Below, in pieces: positions 32,788-39,161 of a stretch of DNA of 39,161 nucleotides. A program made the translations under genes and the position numbers. The stretch covers positions 1-39,161 of the forward strand of contig JAILAR010000068.1 of NCBI GenBank assembly GCA_024681515.1. The letters run 5' to 3'. Below the pieces are notes generated by a model that had not been told where the DNA came from, did no database searches, and saw only the letters and a program-made list of their open reading frames with translations. How positions within the stretch are numbered: the stretch's first letter is position 1; each line of letters begins with the position of its first letter. Source of the DNA: Eubacterium sp. Its GTDB lineage: Bacteria > Bacillota > Clostridia > Lachnospirales > Lachnospiraceae.

Positions 32788-34017
32788 ATGGTGAAAGTGA
32801 TCGACGGCGGTGTGACGGCTCCGAAGGGTTTCCTGGCTGCAGGACTTCGGGCAGGCATCAAGCCCGGCAAGACAAATAAAGATATGGCTATGGTTTATTC
32901 CGAGGTTCCGGCAACGGTAGCGGGTACATTTACCAGAAATAAAGTGACTGCGGCTCCGGTTCAGTGGGACCGGAAGCTGGTACAGGAACAGGAGACCGCA
33001 CAGGCAGTCGTAGTAAACACGGGCGTCGCAAATGCGGCAACCGGAGCGGAGGGACTGGCGAATTCCGAGCGTACCGCAGAGGAGGCCGGTAAGGTCCTGA
33101 AGCTGGCAAAGGAACAGGTTCTGGTGGCATCCACGGGTGTGATCGGATTCCAGCTTCCCATGGATGTGATCCTGAGCGGTGTGGCACAGCTGGCACCGGC
33201 ACTGGCTCACAGCCGTCAGGCAGCGCTGGATGCGGCGGAAGCGATCCTTACCACGGATACCCATAAGAAAGAGATCGCAGTCGAATTTTCCGTCGGCGGT
33301 GTGACCTGCACCATGGCAGGTATGAGCAAGGGCTCGGGTATGATCCATCCCAACATGGGAACCATGCTCTGCTTCATCACCATGGATGCCGCCATTGATA
33401 AGACTCTTCTGCAGCAAAAACTTCGGGAGGTCGTTGACGAGACCTATAATATGGTCTCCGTAGACGGCGATACCTCTACAAATGATTCCGTTCTCGTTCT
33501 TGCAAACGGAATGGCAGGTGCACCGAAGATTGAGGCGGAGGGAGAGGATCTGACTGCATTTACAGAGGCGCTGATGACGATCTGCACCTATCTTGCCAAG
33601 CAGACCGCACAGGACGGTGAGGGTGCAACGCGTCTCTTTACCGCGCATGTGACCGGAGCACCGGATCGTGAGACTGCACGGACGTTGGCAAAGTCCATCA
33701 TCACCTCCAACCTGACCAAGGCAGCCATCTTCGGACAGGATGCGAATATGGGGCGGCTTCTTTGTGCCATGGGTTACTCCGGAGCGGAGTATGATCCTTC
33801 CAAAGTAGATGTGACCATGGTAAGCAAGGCCGGTTCCATCAAACTGGTGGTGGCTGGTGCCATGCCTGCATTTTCCGAGGAAGAAGCACTGAAGATTTTG
33901 GAGCCGGAAGAGATCACTGCGGAAGTAGAGCTGCATCAGGGAGACGTAGAGGCTACGGCCTGGGGCTGTGACCTGACCTATGATTATGTGAAGATAAACG
34001 CAGATTACCGTTCATAG
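32788..34017 (+). CDS. argJ: glutamate N-acetyltransferase / ornithine acetyltransferase
   Basis: 409 aa. Recycles the acetyl group from N-acetylornithine to glutamate; some forms also use acetyl-CoA. The precursor cleaves itself before a nucleophilic Thr: [16 protein letters not shown] shows the site between G191 and T192, where most homologues have Ala-Thr. The segment [13 protein letters not shown] and the end sequence of the family (VKINADYRS) are present. AAAGGAG lies about ten bases before ATG. Second gene of the arginine operon. Confidence 0.96.
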   Translation: MVKVIDGGVTAPKGFLAAGLRAGIKPGKTNKDMAMVYSEVPATVAGTFTRNKVTAAPVQWDRKLVQEQETAQAVVVNTGVANAATGAEGLANSERTAEEAGKVLKLAKEQVLVASTGVIGFQLPMDVILSGVAQLAPALAHSRQAALDAAEAILTTDTHKKEIAVEFSVGGVTCTMAGMSKGSGMIHPNMGTMLCFITMDAAIDKTLLQQKLREVVDETYNMVSVDGDTSTNDSVLVLANGMAGAPKIEAEGEDLTAFTEALMTICTYLAKQTAQDGEGATRLFTAHVTGAPDRETARTLAKSIITSNLTKAAIFGQDANMGRLLCAMGYSGAEYDPSKVDVTMVSKAGSIKLVVAGAMPAFSEEEALKILEPEEITAEVELHQGDVEATAWGCDLTYDYVKINADYRS

Positions 34018-34084
34018 AACCAAAGAGCAAGGAGCCTTTGCGTTACTCAGGATGCCAACGGATGATGTACGATCTGTTATACCG

Positions 34085-34170
34085 TGTCATTCTGAGCGGG
34101 CGCTGCAGCCCGGTGGGCTGCGTTATGCGCCGAACGACCAAGCGGCAGCGCGAAGCGAAGAATCCTGTCA
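34085..34170 (+). repeat. interspersed palindromic repeat, argJ-argB gap
   Basis: GTCATTCTGAGCG at one end and CGAAGCGAAGAATCCTGTC at the other, enclosing GCAGCCC-GGT-GGGCTGC (34105-34121). Same family as 9970-10081. It ends about 28 bases before the argB ATG. Confidence 0.75.
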
Positions 34171-34198
34171 GGATAACAATATGAAATCGAGGGAAATC

Positions 34199-35089
34199 AT
34201 GAAAAATAATGACCAAATGGAAGCTGTCATCGCCAAGGCCCAGACACTGATCGAGGCTTTGCCGTATATCAAGCGGTTCAACGGAACAAAGATCGTCGTA
34301 AAATACGGCGGAAGTGCCATGCTGGATGAAAACCTGAAATTCCATGTGATTCAGGATGTGGCGCTCCTGAAGCTGGTGGGCATGAAGCCGATCATCGTTC
34401 ATGGCGGTGGTAAGGAGATCAGTAAATATCTGACGAAGCTGGGCATCGAGTCCCAGTTCATCAACGGTCTTCGGGTGACGGATGAGCAGACACTGGAAGT
34501 GGCGGAAATGGTACTCTCCAAGGTAAATAAGAGTCTCGTCACATTGATGTCCGAGGTAGGACTTCGTGCCATCGGTATCAGCGGTAAGGATGCGGATCTG
34601 CTTCAGGTAAAGAAGAAGATGGCAGGGGACAAGGATATCGGATATGTGGGTGAGGTCGTGAAAACGGACTCCGCGCTGCTGGATACCCTGATCGACAATG
34701 ATTTCATCCCGGTCATCGCCCCCATCGGTGTCGGCATCGAGGACCATCACGGCTACAACATCAATGCCGATGACTGTGCCTGCGCAGTGGCTACGGCCAT
34801 CCACGCAGAGAAGCTGGCATTCCTGACGGATATCGAGGGTGTCTTCACGGATCCGATGGACAAAAAGACTCTCATTTCCGAGATGGATATCCACGAGGCA
34901 GAGGAGCTGATCAACACCGGCGTTGTCGGCGGCGGCATGCTTCCGAAGCTGCAGAACTGTATAGAAGCCATGAACAAGGGCGTATCCCGCGTCCATATCC
35001 TGGACGGACGTCTGGAGCATTGCCTGCTGCTGGAGTTCTTTACCGAAAAGGGTATCGGGACCGCAATTCTGAAAGAGGCACTGTTTTAG
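34199..35089 (+). CDS. argB: acetylglutamate kinase
   Basis: 296 aa amino-acid-kinase fold. Phosphorylates N-acetylglutamate, second step of arginine synthesis and often the feedback point. VVKYGGSAM near residue 30, HGGGKEIS (glycine-rich loop), [18 protein letters not shown] and the [12 protein letters not shown] stretch are family motifs. ATG at 34199 has GAGGGA four bases upstream and gives the usual length; the frame stays open through the upstream repeat to 34052, which is not family sequence. The next gene starts on the base after its stop. Confidence 0.96.
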   Translation: MKNNDQMEAVIAKAQTLIEALPYIKRFNGTKIVVKYGGSAMLDENLKFHVIQDVALLKLVGMKPIIVHGGGKEISKYLTKLGIESQFINGLRVTDEQTLEVAEMVLSKVNKSLVTLMSEVGLRAIGISGKDADLLQVKKKMAGDKDIGYVGEVVKTDSALLDTLIDNDFIPVIAPIGVGIEDHHGYNINADDCACAVATAIHAEKLAFLTDIEGVFTDPMDKKTLISEMDIHEAEELINTGVVGGGMLPKLQNCIEAMNKGVSRVHILDGRLEHCLLLEFFTEKGIGTAILKEALF

Positions 35090-35596
35090 ATGATACAGAC
35101 ATTAAAACAACTGATCCTGAAATATCAGGAGCTGATCCGATACGTGATCGTGGGCGGCATTACCACGGCGGTAAACCTGGGGATGTACATGCTGCTCACC
35201 TCCACGTTCCTGGATCCCAATAAAGGATGGGAGCTGCAGGCGGCCAATGTGATCTCCTGGATCGCAGCCGTGACCGTGGCCTATATCCTGAATCGAAATG
35301 TGGTATTCCGCAGCAAGAACAACGTGGTCTGGGAGATGATCCAGTTCTATGCGGCACGTCTGGCCACTTTGGGGCTGGAGATGGGAATGACCTGGTTCTT
35401 CGTTACGATCCTTGGCTGGAATGACCGCCTGGTGAAGCTGATGGTCCAGTTCGTACTGGTGATCAGCAATTACCTGTTCAGCAAACTGGTGATCTTCCGG
35501 GATCGAAACAAGGACAAAAACAAAAATCTGAATAAAAATCAGAATAAATCTGAAGAGAAGGGCGAAGACTACAAACGGACGGAAGATTCGGCCTGA
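35090..35596 (+). CDS. GtrA-family membrane protein
   Basis: 168 aa. Four membrane helices in the GtrA pattern: YVIVGGITTAVNLGMYMLL, NVISWIAAVTVAYILNRNVVF, a third near 95-115, and VQFVLVISNYLFSKLVIF. GtrA-like proteins are thought to help move lipid-linked sugars across the membrane for wall or O-antigen glycosylation. The last 25 residues are a hydrophilic Asn/Lys-rich tail (NKDKNKNLNKNQNK). ATG follows the argB stop with no gap, so it should be translated by coupling, although its role is unrelated to arginine. The glycosyltransferase at 10088 is a possible partner type. Confidence 0.88.
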   Translation: MIQTLKQLILKYQELIRYVIVGGITTAVNLGMYMLLTSTFLDPNKGWELQAANVISWIAAVTVAYILNRNVVFRSKNNVVWEMIQFYAARLATLGLEMGMTWFFVTILGWNDRLVKLMVQFVLVISNYLFSKLVIFRDRNKDKNKNLNKNQNKSEEKGEDYKRTEDSA

Positions 35597-35613
35597 TACG
35601 ATAACGTTTTACG

Positions 35614-35646
35614 AAATGCACCGGCAGCGGTGCATTTCTGTTTTTT
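35614..35646 (+). terminator. terminator of the argCJB-gtrA operon
   Basis: AAATGCACC (35614-35622), GGCAGC loop, GGTGCATTT (35629-35637), CTG then TTTTTT. Confidence 0.85.
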
Positions 35647-35669
35647 GTGGCGAATCCCCTTTTTTTATA

Positions 35670-35698
35670 TTGAAACTTTGTAAAATATTCGTTACAAT
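35670..35698 (+). promoter_or_regulatory. promoter of the comEA-like gene
   Basis: TTGAAA (35670-35675), 17 bases, TACAAT (35693-35698). Confidence 0.55.
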
Positions 35699-35782
35699 AC
35701 TATTACGTGTGGGATGCAGAGAATCCGGCGTAATCAGCGCACTTTTCAGGGGCGCAGACAGTTTCTGATCGATACGGATCAG

Positions 35783-36505
35783 ATGAAAATAAAACAGAAA
35801 AAAAAACAAATACAGGACGCTTTGCTTTCTGCGGTTTTCCTTATCTTTGCTCTTTCCGGTTGCGGGGCGGGGCAAACGTCTGAGGAGTGGTCCGTACATT
35901 CCTATATTACAGAGGATACTGAAAACGGTAAGCAGGAAGATGGCGCGGAACTTGCACCTTCTACCGACTCCGGTAATGCTTCGGAAGAATCTTCCACCGA
36001 CCCAGGTAATGCTTCGGAAGAGAACACGGAGCAGACGGCGGCACTGGTGGTGCATGTCTGCGGGGCGGTGAAGACTCCGGGAGTTTATTCCCTGCCGGAA
36101 GGAAGCCGTGTGATGGATGCGGTGGATGCTGCCGGAGGGTTTTCGGAGGAGGTGGCTTCATCAGCGGTAAATCTGGCAGAGAAGCTCGCGGACGGAAGTC
36201 AGCTGTATATTCCAAGCCTCGAAGAGGTTGCCGCCGGTAAATATCCGGGCACAGCGCAAAGTGCGGTTTCGGAAACCGGGGCAAAAGAGGCCGGGGAATC
36301 AGAAGATAAACAGATCATAAATATCAATACCGCAGGTGTGAGTGAGCTGATCACCCTTCCGGGGATCGGTGAAAGCCGGGCGAAGGATATCATTGCGTAC
36401 AGAGAGAAGAACGGTTCCTTCCGCAAAACGGAATCCCTGATGGAGGTTCCGGGGATCAAAGAAGGAACATTTCAGAAGATCAGGGATCGGATCCGGGTCG
36501 AATAG
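35783..36505 (+). CDS. comEA: ComEA-like DNA-binding lipoprotein
   Basis: 240 aa from the ATG at 35783. Signal peptide with a consensus lipobox LSGC, then an acidic Ser/Glu linker with a duplicated S-T-D-x-G-N-A-S-E-E unit, an SLBB domain (about 88-150, VVHVCGAVKTPGVYSLPEGSR split by its usual loop) and two helix-hairpin-helix motifs at the end (ININTAGVSELITLPGIGES and LMEVPGIKEGTFQKI). ComEA binds double-stranded DNA outside the membrane during uptake. An ATG at 35714 would add 23 basic residues before the signal peptide and leave almost no leader, so the later start is preferred; neither has a clear ribosome site. Lipid anchoring rather than a membrane helix is notable. Confidence 0.82.
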   Translation: MKIKQKKKQIQDALLSAVFLIFALSGCGAGQTSEEWSVHSYITEDTENGKQEDGAELAPSTDSGNASEESSTDPGNASEENTEQTAALVVHVCGAVKTPGVYSLPEGSRVMDAVDAAGGFSEEVASSAVNLAEKLADGSQLYIPSLEEVAAGKYPGTAQSAVSETGAKEAGESEDKQIININTAGVSELITLPGIGESRAKDIIAYREKNGSFRKTESLMEVPGIKEGTFQKIRDRIRVE

Positions 36506-36515
36506 GAGAATACTA

Positions 36516-37205
36516 ATGAAGAATGTGTTGATCGTTGATGATGAAAAACTGATCGTGAAGGGTCTGAAGTTCAGCCTTGAACAGGACGATATGGCTGTGG
36601 ATATGGCTTATGACGGAGAGACGGCGGTGGAAATGGCACGCGCGAAGGAGTACGATATCATTTTACTGGATATCATGCTTCCGAAGCTGACAGGTCTCGA
36701 GGTTTGTCAGGTGATCCGGGAATTTTCGGATGTGCCCATCATCATGCTTACCGCCAAGGGTGAAGATATGGATAAGATCATTGGCCTGGAGTACGGGGCG
36801 GATGATTATATCACCAAGCCGTTCAATATTTTGGAGGTAAAGGCACGGATCAAGGCAATCCTTCGGAGAAATTCGAGGAATGACTCTTCGAAGCAGGAGA
36901 AGTCAAATGCCATCGAGCAGAAAGGCCTTCGGATCGAAACCGATTCCCGCCGTGTATTTATCGGAGATAAGGAAGTCAATCTGACGGCGAAGGAATTTGA
37001 ACTGGTGCTGATCCTGGTGTCCAATCCCAACAAGGTTTATTCCAGAGATGAGCTGATGAAAATGGTCTGGGGTCCGGGGTATCGGGGAGATGCGCGGACG
37101 GTGGATGTCCATGTACGTCGGCTGAGAGAGAAGATCGAGAAGAACCCTGCGGAGCCGGAATACATTTATACGAAATGGGGCGTGGGATATTATTTCCAGG
37201 AGTGA
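36516..37205 (+). CDS. OmpR/PhoB-family response regulator
   Basis: 229 aa. Receiver domain 1-118 with D8-D9, phosphoacceptor D52 (IILLDIMLP), T79 and K101 (DYITKPFN), then a winged-helix DNA-binding domain (about 130-229) with the TAKEFELVLILVSNPNKVYS and VDVHVRRLREKIE segments. AGGAG is seven bases before the ATG. It sits ten bases after comEA and may be cotranscribed. No histidine kinase gene follows, so its partner lies elsewhere or it is an orphan. Confidence 0.95.
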   Translation: MKNVLIVDDEKLIVKGLKFSLEQDDMAVDMAYDGETAVEMARAKEYDIILLDIMLPKLTGLEVCQVIREFSDVPIIMLTAKGEDMDKIIGLEYGADDYITKPFNILEVKARIKAILRRNSRNDSSKQEKSNAIEQKGLRIETDSRRVFIGDKEVNLTAKEFELVLILVSNPNKVYSRDELMKMVWGPGYRGDARTVDVHVRRLREKIEKNPAEPEYIYTKWGVGYYFQE

Positions 37206-37257
37206 TGACCGTGGCAAATTGAAATTCTGACTTTTGTTCCTAAACGGAAATATACGT

Positions 37258-37314
37258 GATCAGAAATCAGATCAGAAATCAAATCAGGAATCGAATCAGA
37301 AATCGAATCAAGAT
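37258..37314 (+). repeat. 4.5 copies of a 12-bp tandem repeat
   Basis: GATCAGAAATCA twice, AATCAGGAATCG, AATCAGAAATCG, then AATCAAGAT. In one frame these read as D/N-Q-K/E-S codons ended by TAA, but no start precedes them within 50 bases. Confidence 0.8.
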
Positions 37315-37325
37315 AAATAATGAGT

Positions 37326-37353
37326 GACAGCCTCTGGATTCAGAGGCTGTCTT
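37326..37353 (+). terminator. hairpin after the response regulator
   Basis: GACAGCCTCTG (37326-37336), GATT, CAGAGGCTGTC (37341-37351), then TT only. Strong stem, weak tail. Confidence 0.55.
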
Positions 37354-37371
37354 CGTGAAAACGGGAGTACT

Positions 37372-39051
37372 ATGGCGGGTGCTGAAGAGATAACCAGATG
37401 GAAAGAGAAAATCCTTCGGAGCAGGCGGAAGGAAGACACTGCACTTCCGGCCTTTGTTTCGAAGGAACTTGCCGTGGAGAAATCCGCCTACAAAGGCGGG
37501 CCCGCTTATCGCCTGATCCCGCAGCGGCCGGCAGGAAATCTCTTTTATATTTATCACAGTGACTATACCAAAGCAATCTCGACGGACCAATGGCGGTTTA
37601 TCCTGAGGCTTTGCCGGATGACGCAGATGGCGGTGACGGTTCCTTTATATCCGCTGGCGCCGGAGCAGGACTGCGAGGATGTCTTTGATTATTTGGTGCA
37701 GGCCTATCAGGACTACTGTAAGCATCGCGAGAAGGGACCTCTGATCCTGGTAGGAGCCGGAACGGGCGGTGGCTTTGCGGTCTCACTCATGCTCCAGATC
37801 TGGAAGGAGGGACTGTCGGATCCGGATAAGGTGGTACTTCTGTCTCCGGTGATGGATACGGAATTTTTTGACAAGGAGCTTGAAGAGGATGCAAGACAGA
37901 AGATGGGTCCGCAAAAATTTGACCTGCGAAAGGAATTCCTGAACCGATACTGGGTGAAAAACTATGCCGGTCGGACGGAATTCACGGCACCGATCTATGA
38001 GGATCTGCATGACATTTCCAAAGATATCCTGGTGGCTTCGGGAACGGGCGATCCGTTCAATGAATACACAAGGGAGTTCTCTTCCCGGGTGCAGGATACG
38101 GGAAATCCTCTGAAATACTTTGAATACCGGGAAGCAGGAAGGGATTTCTACCTGCATGAGAAAAGAAAGGATACAAAGCATCTGATACGGGTGCTGCACG
38201 ATTTCCTGCTGGATACGGACGAAGCGATCCTGCATTACTACACAGAGGAGATCCGGCAGAGAGCCGAGTGGTCCAAATGGTTCCCGGAGATCTTCCGGGA
38301 TGAGCGGGCCGTAAAATATATCTCCGGACATTCATTTCGTGCAAGAAAAGAAGGACAGTCCAAAAATATCTTCAGCCTGATGGGGGCTGCGGTACAAAAA
38401 GCCTACGATGAGGCTGTGGAGCTGTTCCTGAAGGAATATCCTGACGGAACCGTGATCTACGTCGGATGCAGCCTGGATACCATGCTGGAGCGGGTGGATA
38501 ACGGACGGGTCCTGTGGTATAATCTCGACAGCCCGGGGCGGATGGCCGTTCGTACCATGTATACCGGCCTCGGCGGACGGGAAAAAAGGATCGAGAGGTC
38601 CGTCCACGATTACAGCTGGGTGAACAAACTGGTCATGGAGAAGGACAAGGGGATCCTCTTTGTGATCAAAGATGTTTTTGCTTACATGAAGAAAAAGGAA
38701 ATGCGGGAGTTCCTGGATCTTCTGTACCGGAATTTTCAGGGCTGCAACGTCCTTTTCGATATGCCCACACCACGGGCGAATCTCATGTATAACTGGAAGG
38801 GACGCAGCCGTGGCGCGGAATACCGGAGAAGGCGCCTGGCCATGCGGGATCCCCGACGTGAGATCGAGAGTATGAGCCCTGTCTATGCGGTGATCTCGGT
38901 CCGCTCGGTTCTGGAGAATGTTAAATCGAAGAAGGACTGGAAGCTGGGACTGAGATTCTCCTACTGGTCCAACAGGAATCGGGAAGCCTGGAAGATCATG
39001 CATATCCGGCTGGGCTTCGAGAAGTACAGGACATTTGAAGAACTAAAATAA
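37372..39051 (+). CDS. fusion: inactive-looking alpha/beta hydrolase fold + LCM-type methyltransferase
   Basis: 559 aa, soluble. N-terminal part (about 35-285) follows the hormone-sensitive-lipase type alpha/beta hydrolase layout: VTVPLYPLAPEQDCEDVFDY, then GAGTGGGFA (128-136) where active enzymes have GDSAGGxxA, and SGTGDPFNEY (223-232) with the acid D227. The nucleophile Ser is G130, and the HGG oxyanion motif is replaced by IYHSDY (60-65). C-terminal part (about 300-559) resembles the leucine carboxyl methyltransferase (PPM1/TcmP-like) group: VIYVGCSLDTM (361-371) as SAM motif I, VLWYNLDSPGR (380-390) as the acidic strand, and ILFVIKDVFAYM (428-439). Likely a SAM-dependent methyltransferase with a substrate-binding hydrolase-like domain. 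GGGAG precedes ATG 37372; the earlier GTG lies in a hairpin. Confidence 0.75.
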   Translation: MAGAEEITRWKEKILRSRRKEDTALPAFVSKELAVEKSAYKGGPAYRLIPQRPAGNLFYIYHSDYTKAISTDQWRFILRLCRMTQMAVTVPLYPLAPEQDCEDVFDYLVQAYQDYCKHREKGPLILVGAGTGGGFAVSLMLQIWKEGLSDPDKVVLLSPVMDTEFFDKELEEDARQKMGPQKFDLRKEFLNRYWVKNYAGRTEFTAPIYEDLHDISKDILVASGTGDPFNEYTREFSSRVQDTGNPLKYFEYREAGRDFYLHEKRKDTKHLIRVLHDFLLDTDEAILHYYTEEIRQRAEWSKWFPEIFRDERAVKYISGHSFRARKEGQSKNIFSLMGAAVQKAYDEAVELFLKEYPDGTVIYVGCSLDTMLERVDNGRVLWYNLDSPGRMAVRTMYTGLGGREKRIERSVHDYSWVNKLVMEKDKGILFVIKDVFAYMKKKEMREFLDLLYRNFQGCNVLFDMPTPRANLMYNWKGRSRGAEYRRRRLAMRDPRREIESMSPVYAVISVRSVLENVKSKKDWKLGLRFSYWSNRNREAWKIMHIRLGFEKYRTFEELK

Positions 39052-39114
39052 AAACTATGATAGTATACGGGGCCGACAGGCTCCGATAACATAAACATAA
39101 GGGAGACAAAATAA

Positions 39115-39161
39115 GTGGAAAAGAAGAACATGCAGAAAATCCTGCTCGGAAATGAAGCAAT
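39115..39161 (+). CDS. iorA: indolepyruvate ferredoxin oxidoreductase alpha subunit, N-terminal fragment
   Basis: Only 15 codons before the right edge: MEKKNMQKILLGNEA. The KxLLGNEA start is what I know from clostridial IorA, the TPP-binding subunit that oxidises aryl pyruvates from aromatic amino acids to aryl-acetyl-CoA with ferredoxin. GTG at 39115 is eight bases after GGGAGA; the ATG at 39130 is the alternative. With so few residues the call rests on one motif. Confidence 0.55.
   Translation, partial: MEKKNMQKILLGNEA

Noticed and set aside
32656-33936. A 426-codon minus-strand frame across argJ
   Set aside because: Antisense of a fully conserved ArgJ; no start signal and no known motif.

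Overview
The window is a core-genome stretch of a low-to-mid GC Gram-positive anaerobe, most likely a Lachnospiraceae-type Clostridium. Pointers are the aspS-gatC-gatA-gatB and pheS-pheT operons, each behind a T-box leader, a PPi-type phosphofructokinase, a clostridial-type 6S RNA, AGGAGG ribosome sites, a GluRS of the kind that works with GatCAB, choline-binding-type cell-wall repeats, SleB-type hydrolase and LCP proteins, and an indolepyruvate oxidoreductase start at the right edge. No phage, plasmid, insertion sequence with a transposase, CRISPR array, rRNA or tRNA gene was seen.

Layout. 1-1637: end of a CDP-3,6-dideoxyhexose cluster (4,6-dehydratase tail, then RfbH). 1718-3583: a secreted repeat protein with a papain-like amidase module inside the repeats. 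3584-4043: no gene, but a strong promoter and two blocks of inverted repeats that look like structured RNA. 4044-4589: unknown protein whose 3' end also holds the promoter and first stem of the next leader. 4571-9953: T-box, aspS, gatC, gatA, gatB, which together make Asn-tRNA(Asn) and Gln-tRNA(Gln) by transamidation. 10088-12281: a family-2 glycosyltransferase and an LCP wall-polymer ligase. 12350-13591: PPi-phosphofructokinase. 13592-14076: 6S RNA. 14077-16161: YihY membrane protein and an orphan LarB. 16289-17743 (minus): gltX. 17999-20023: membrane-anchored, very acidic protein with five DSAF motifs. 20090-25075: T-box, pheS, pheT, queA. 25111-27879: a degenerate amidase lipoprotein, an 11-copy GTTRACATAA array, and an SH3/SleB wall hydrolase. 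28119-29816: SulP transporter. 29901-35596: divergent argG and argC-argJ-argB-gtrA around a shared control region with ArgR-like boxes. 35783-39051: ComEA-like lipoprotein, OmpR-type regulator, and a fusion of an alpha/beta-hydrolase fold with a leucine-carboxyl-methyltransferase-like domain. 39115-end: start of iorA.

The genes fall in three working sets: translation supply (aspS-gatCAB, gltX, pheST, queA) governed by tRNA-sensing leaders; arginine biosynthesis (argG, argCJB); and the envelope (dideoxy sugar, glycosyltransferase, LCP, GtrA, three wall-associated proteins).

The least explained items are the helically spaced GTTRACATAA array at 26184-26364, the overlapping Glu/Asn specifier (GAAC) in the aspS T-box, the structured intergenic RNA at 3722-3852, the two tandem-repeat sets in the argC leader, the amidase that has lost a zinc ligand and its catalytic Glu, the DSAF-motif protein and the hydrolase-methyltransferase fusion. 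All assignments come from reading the sequence; no database search was run.
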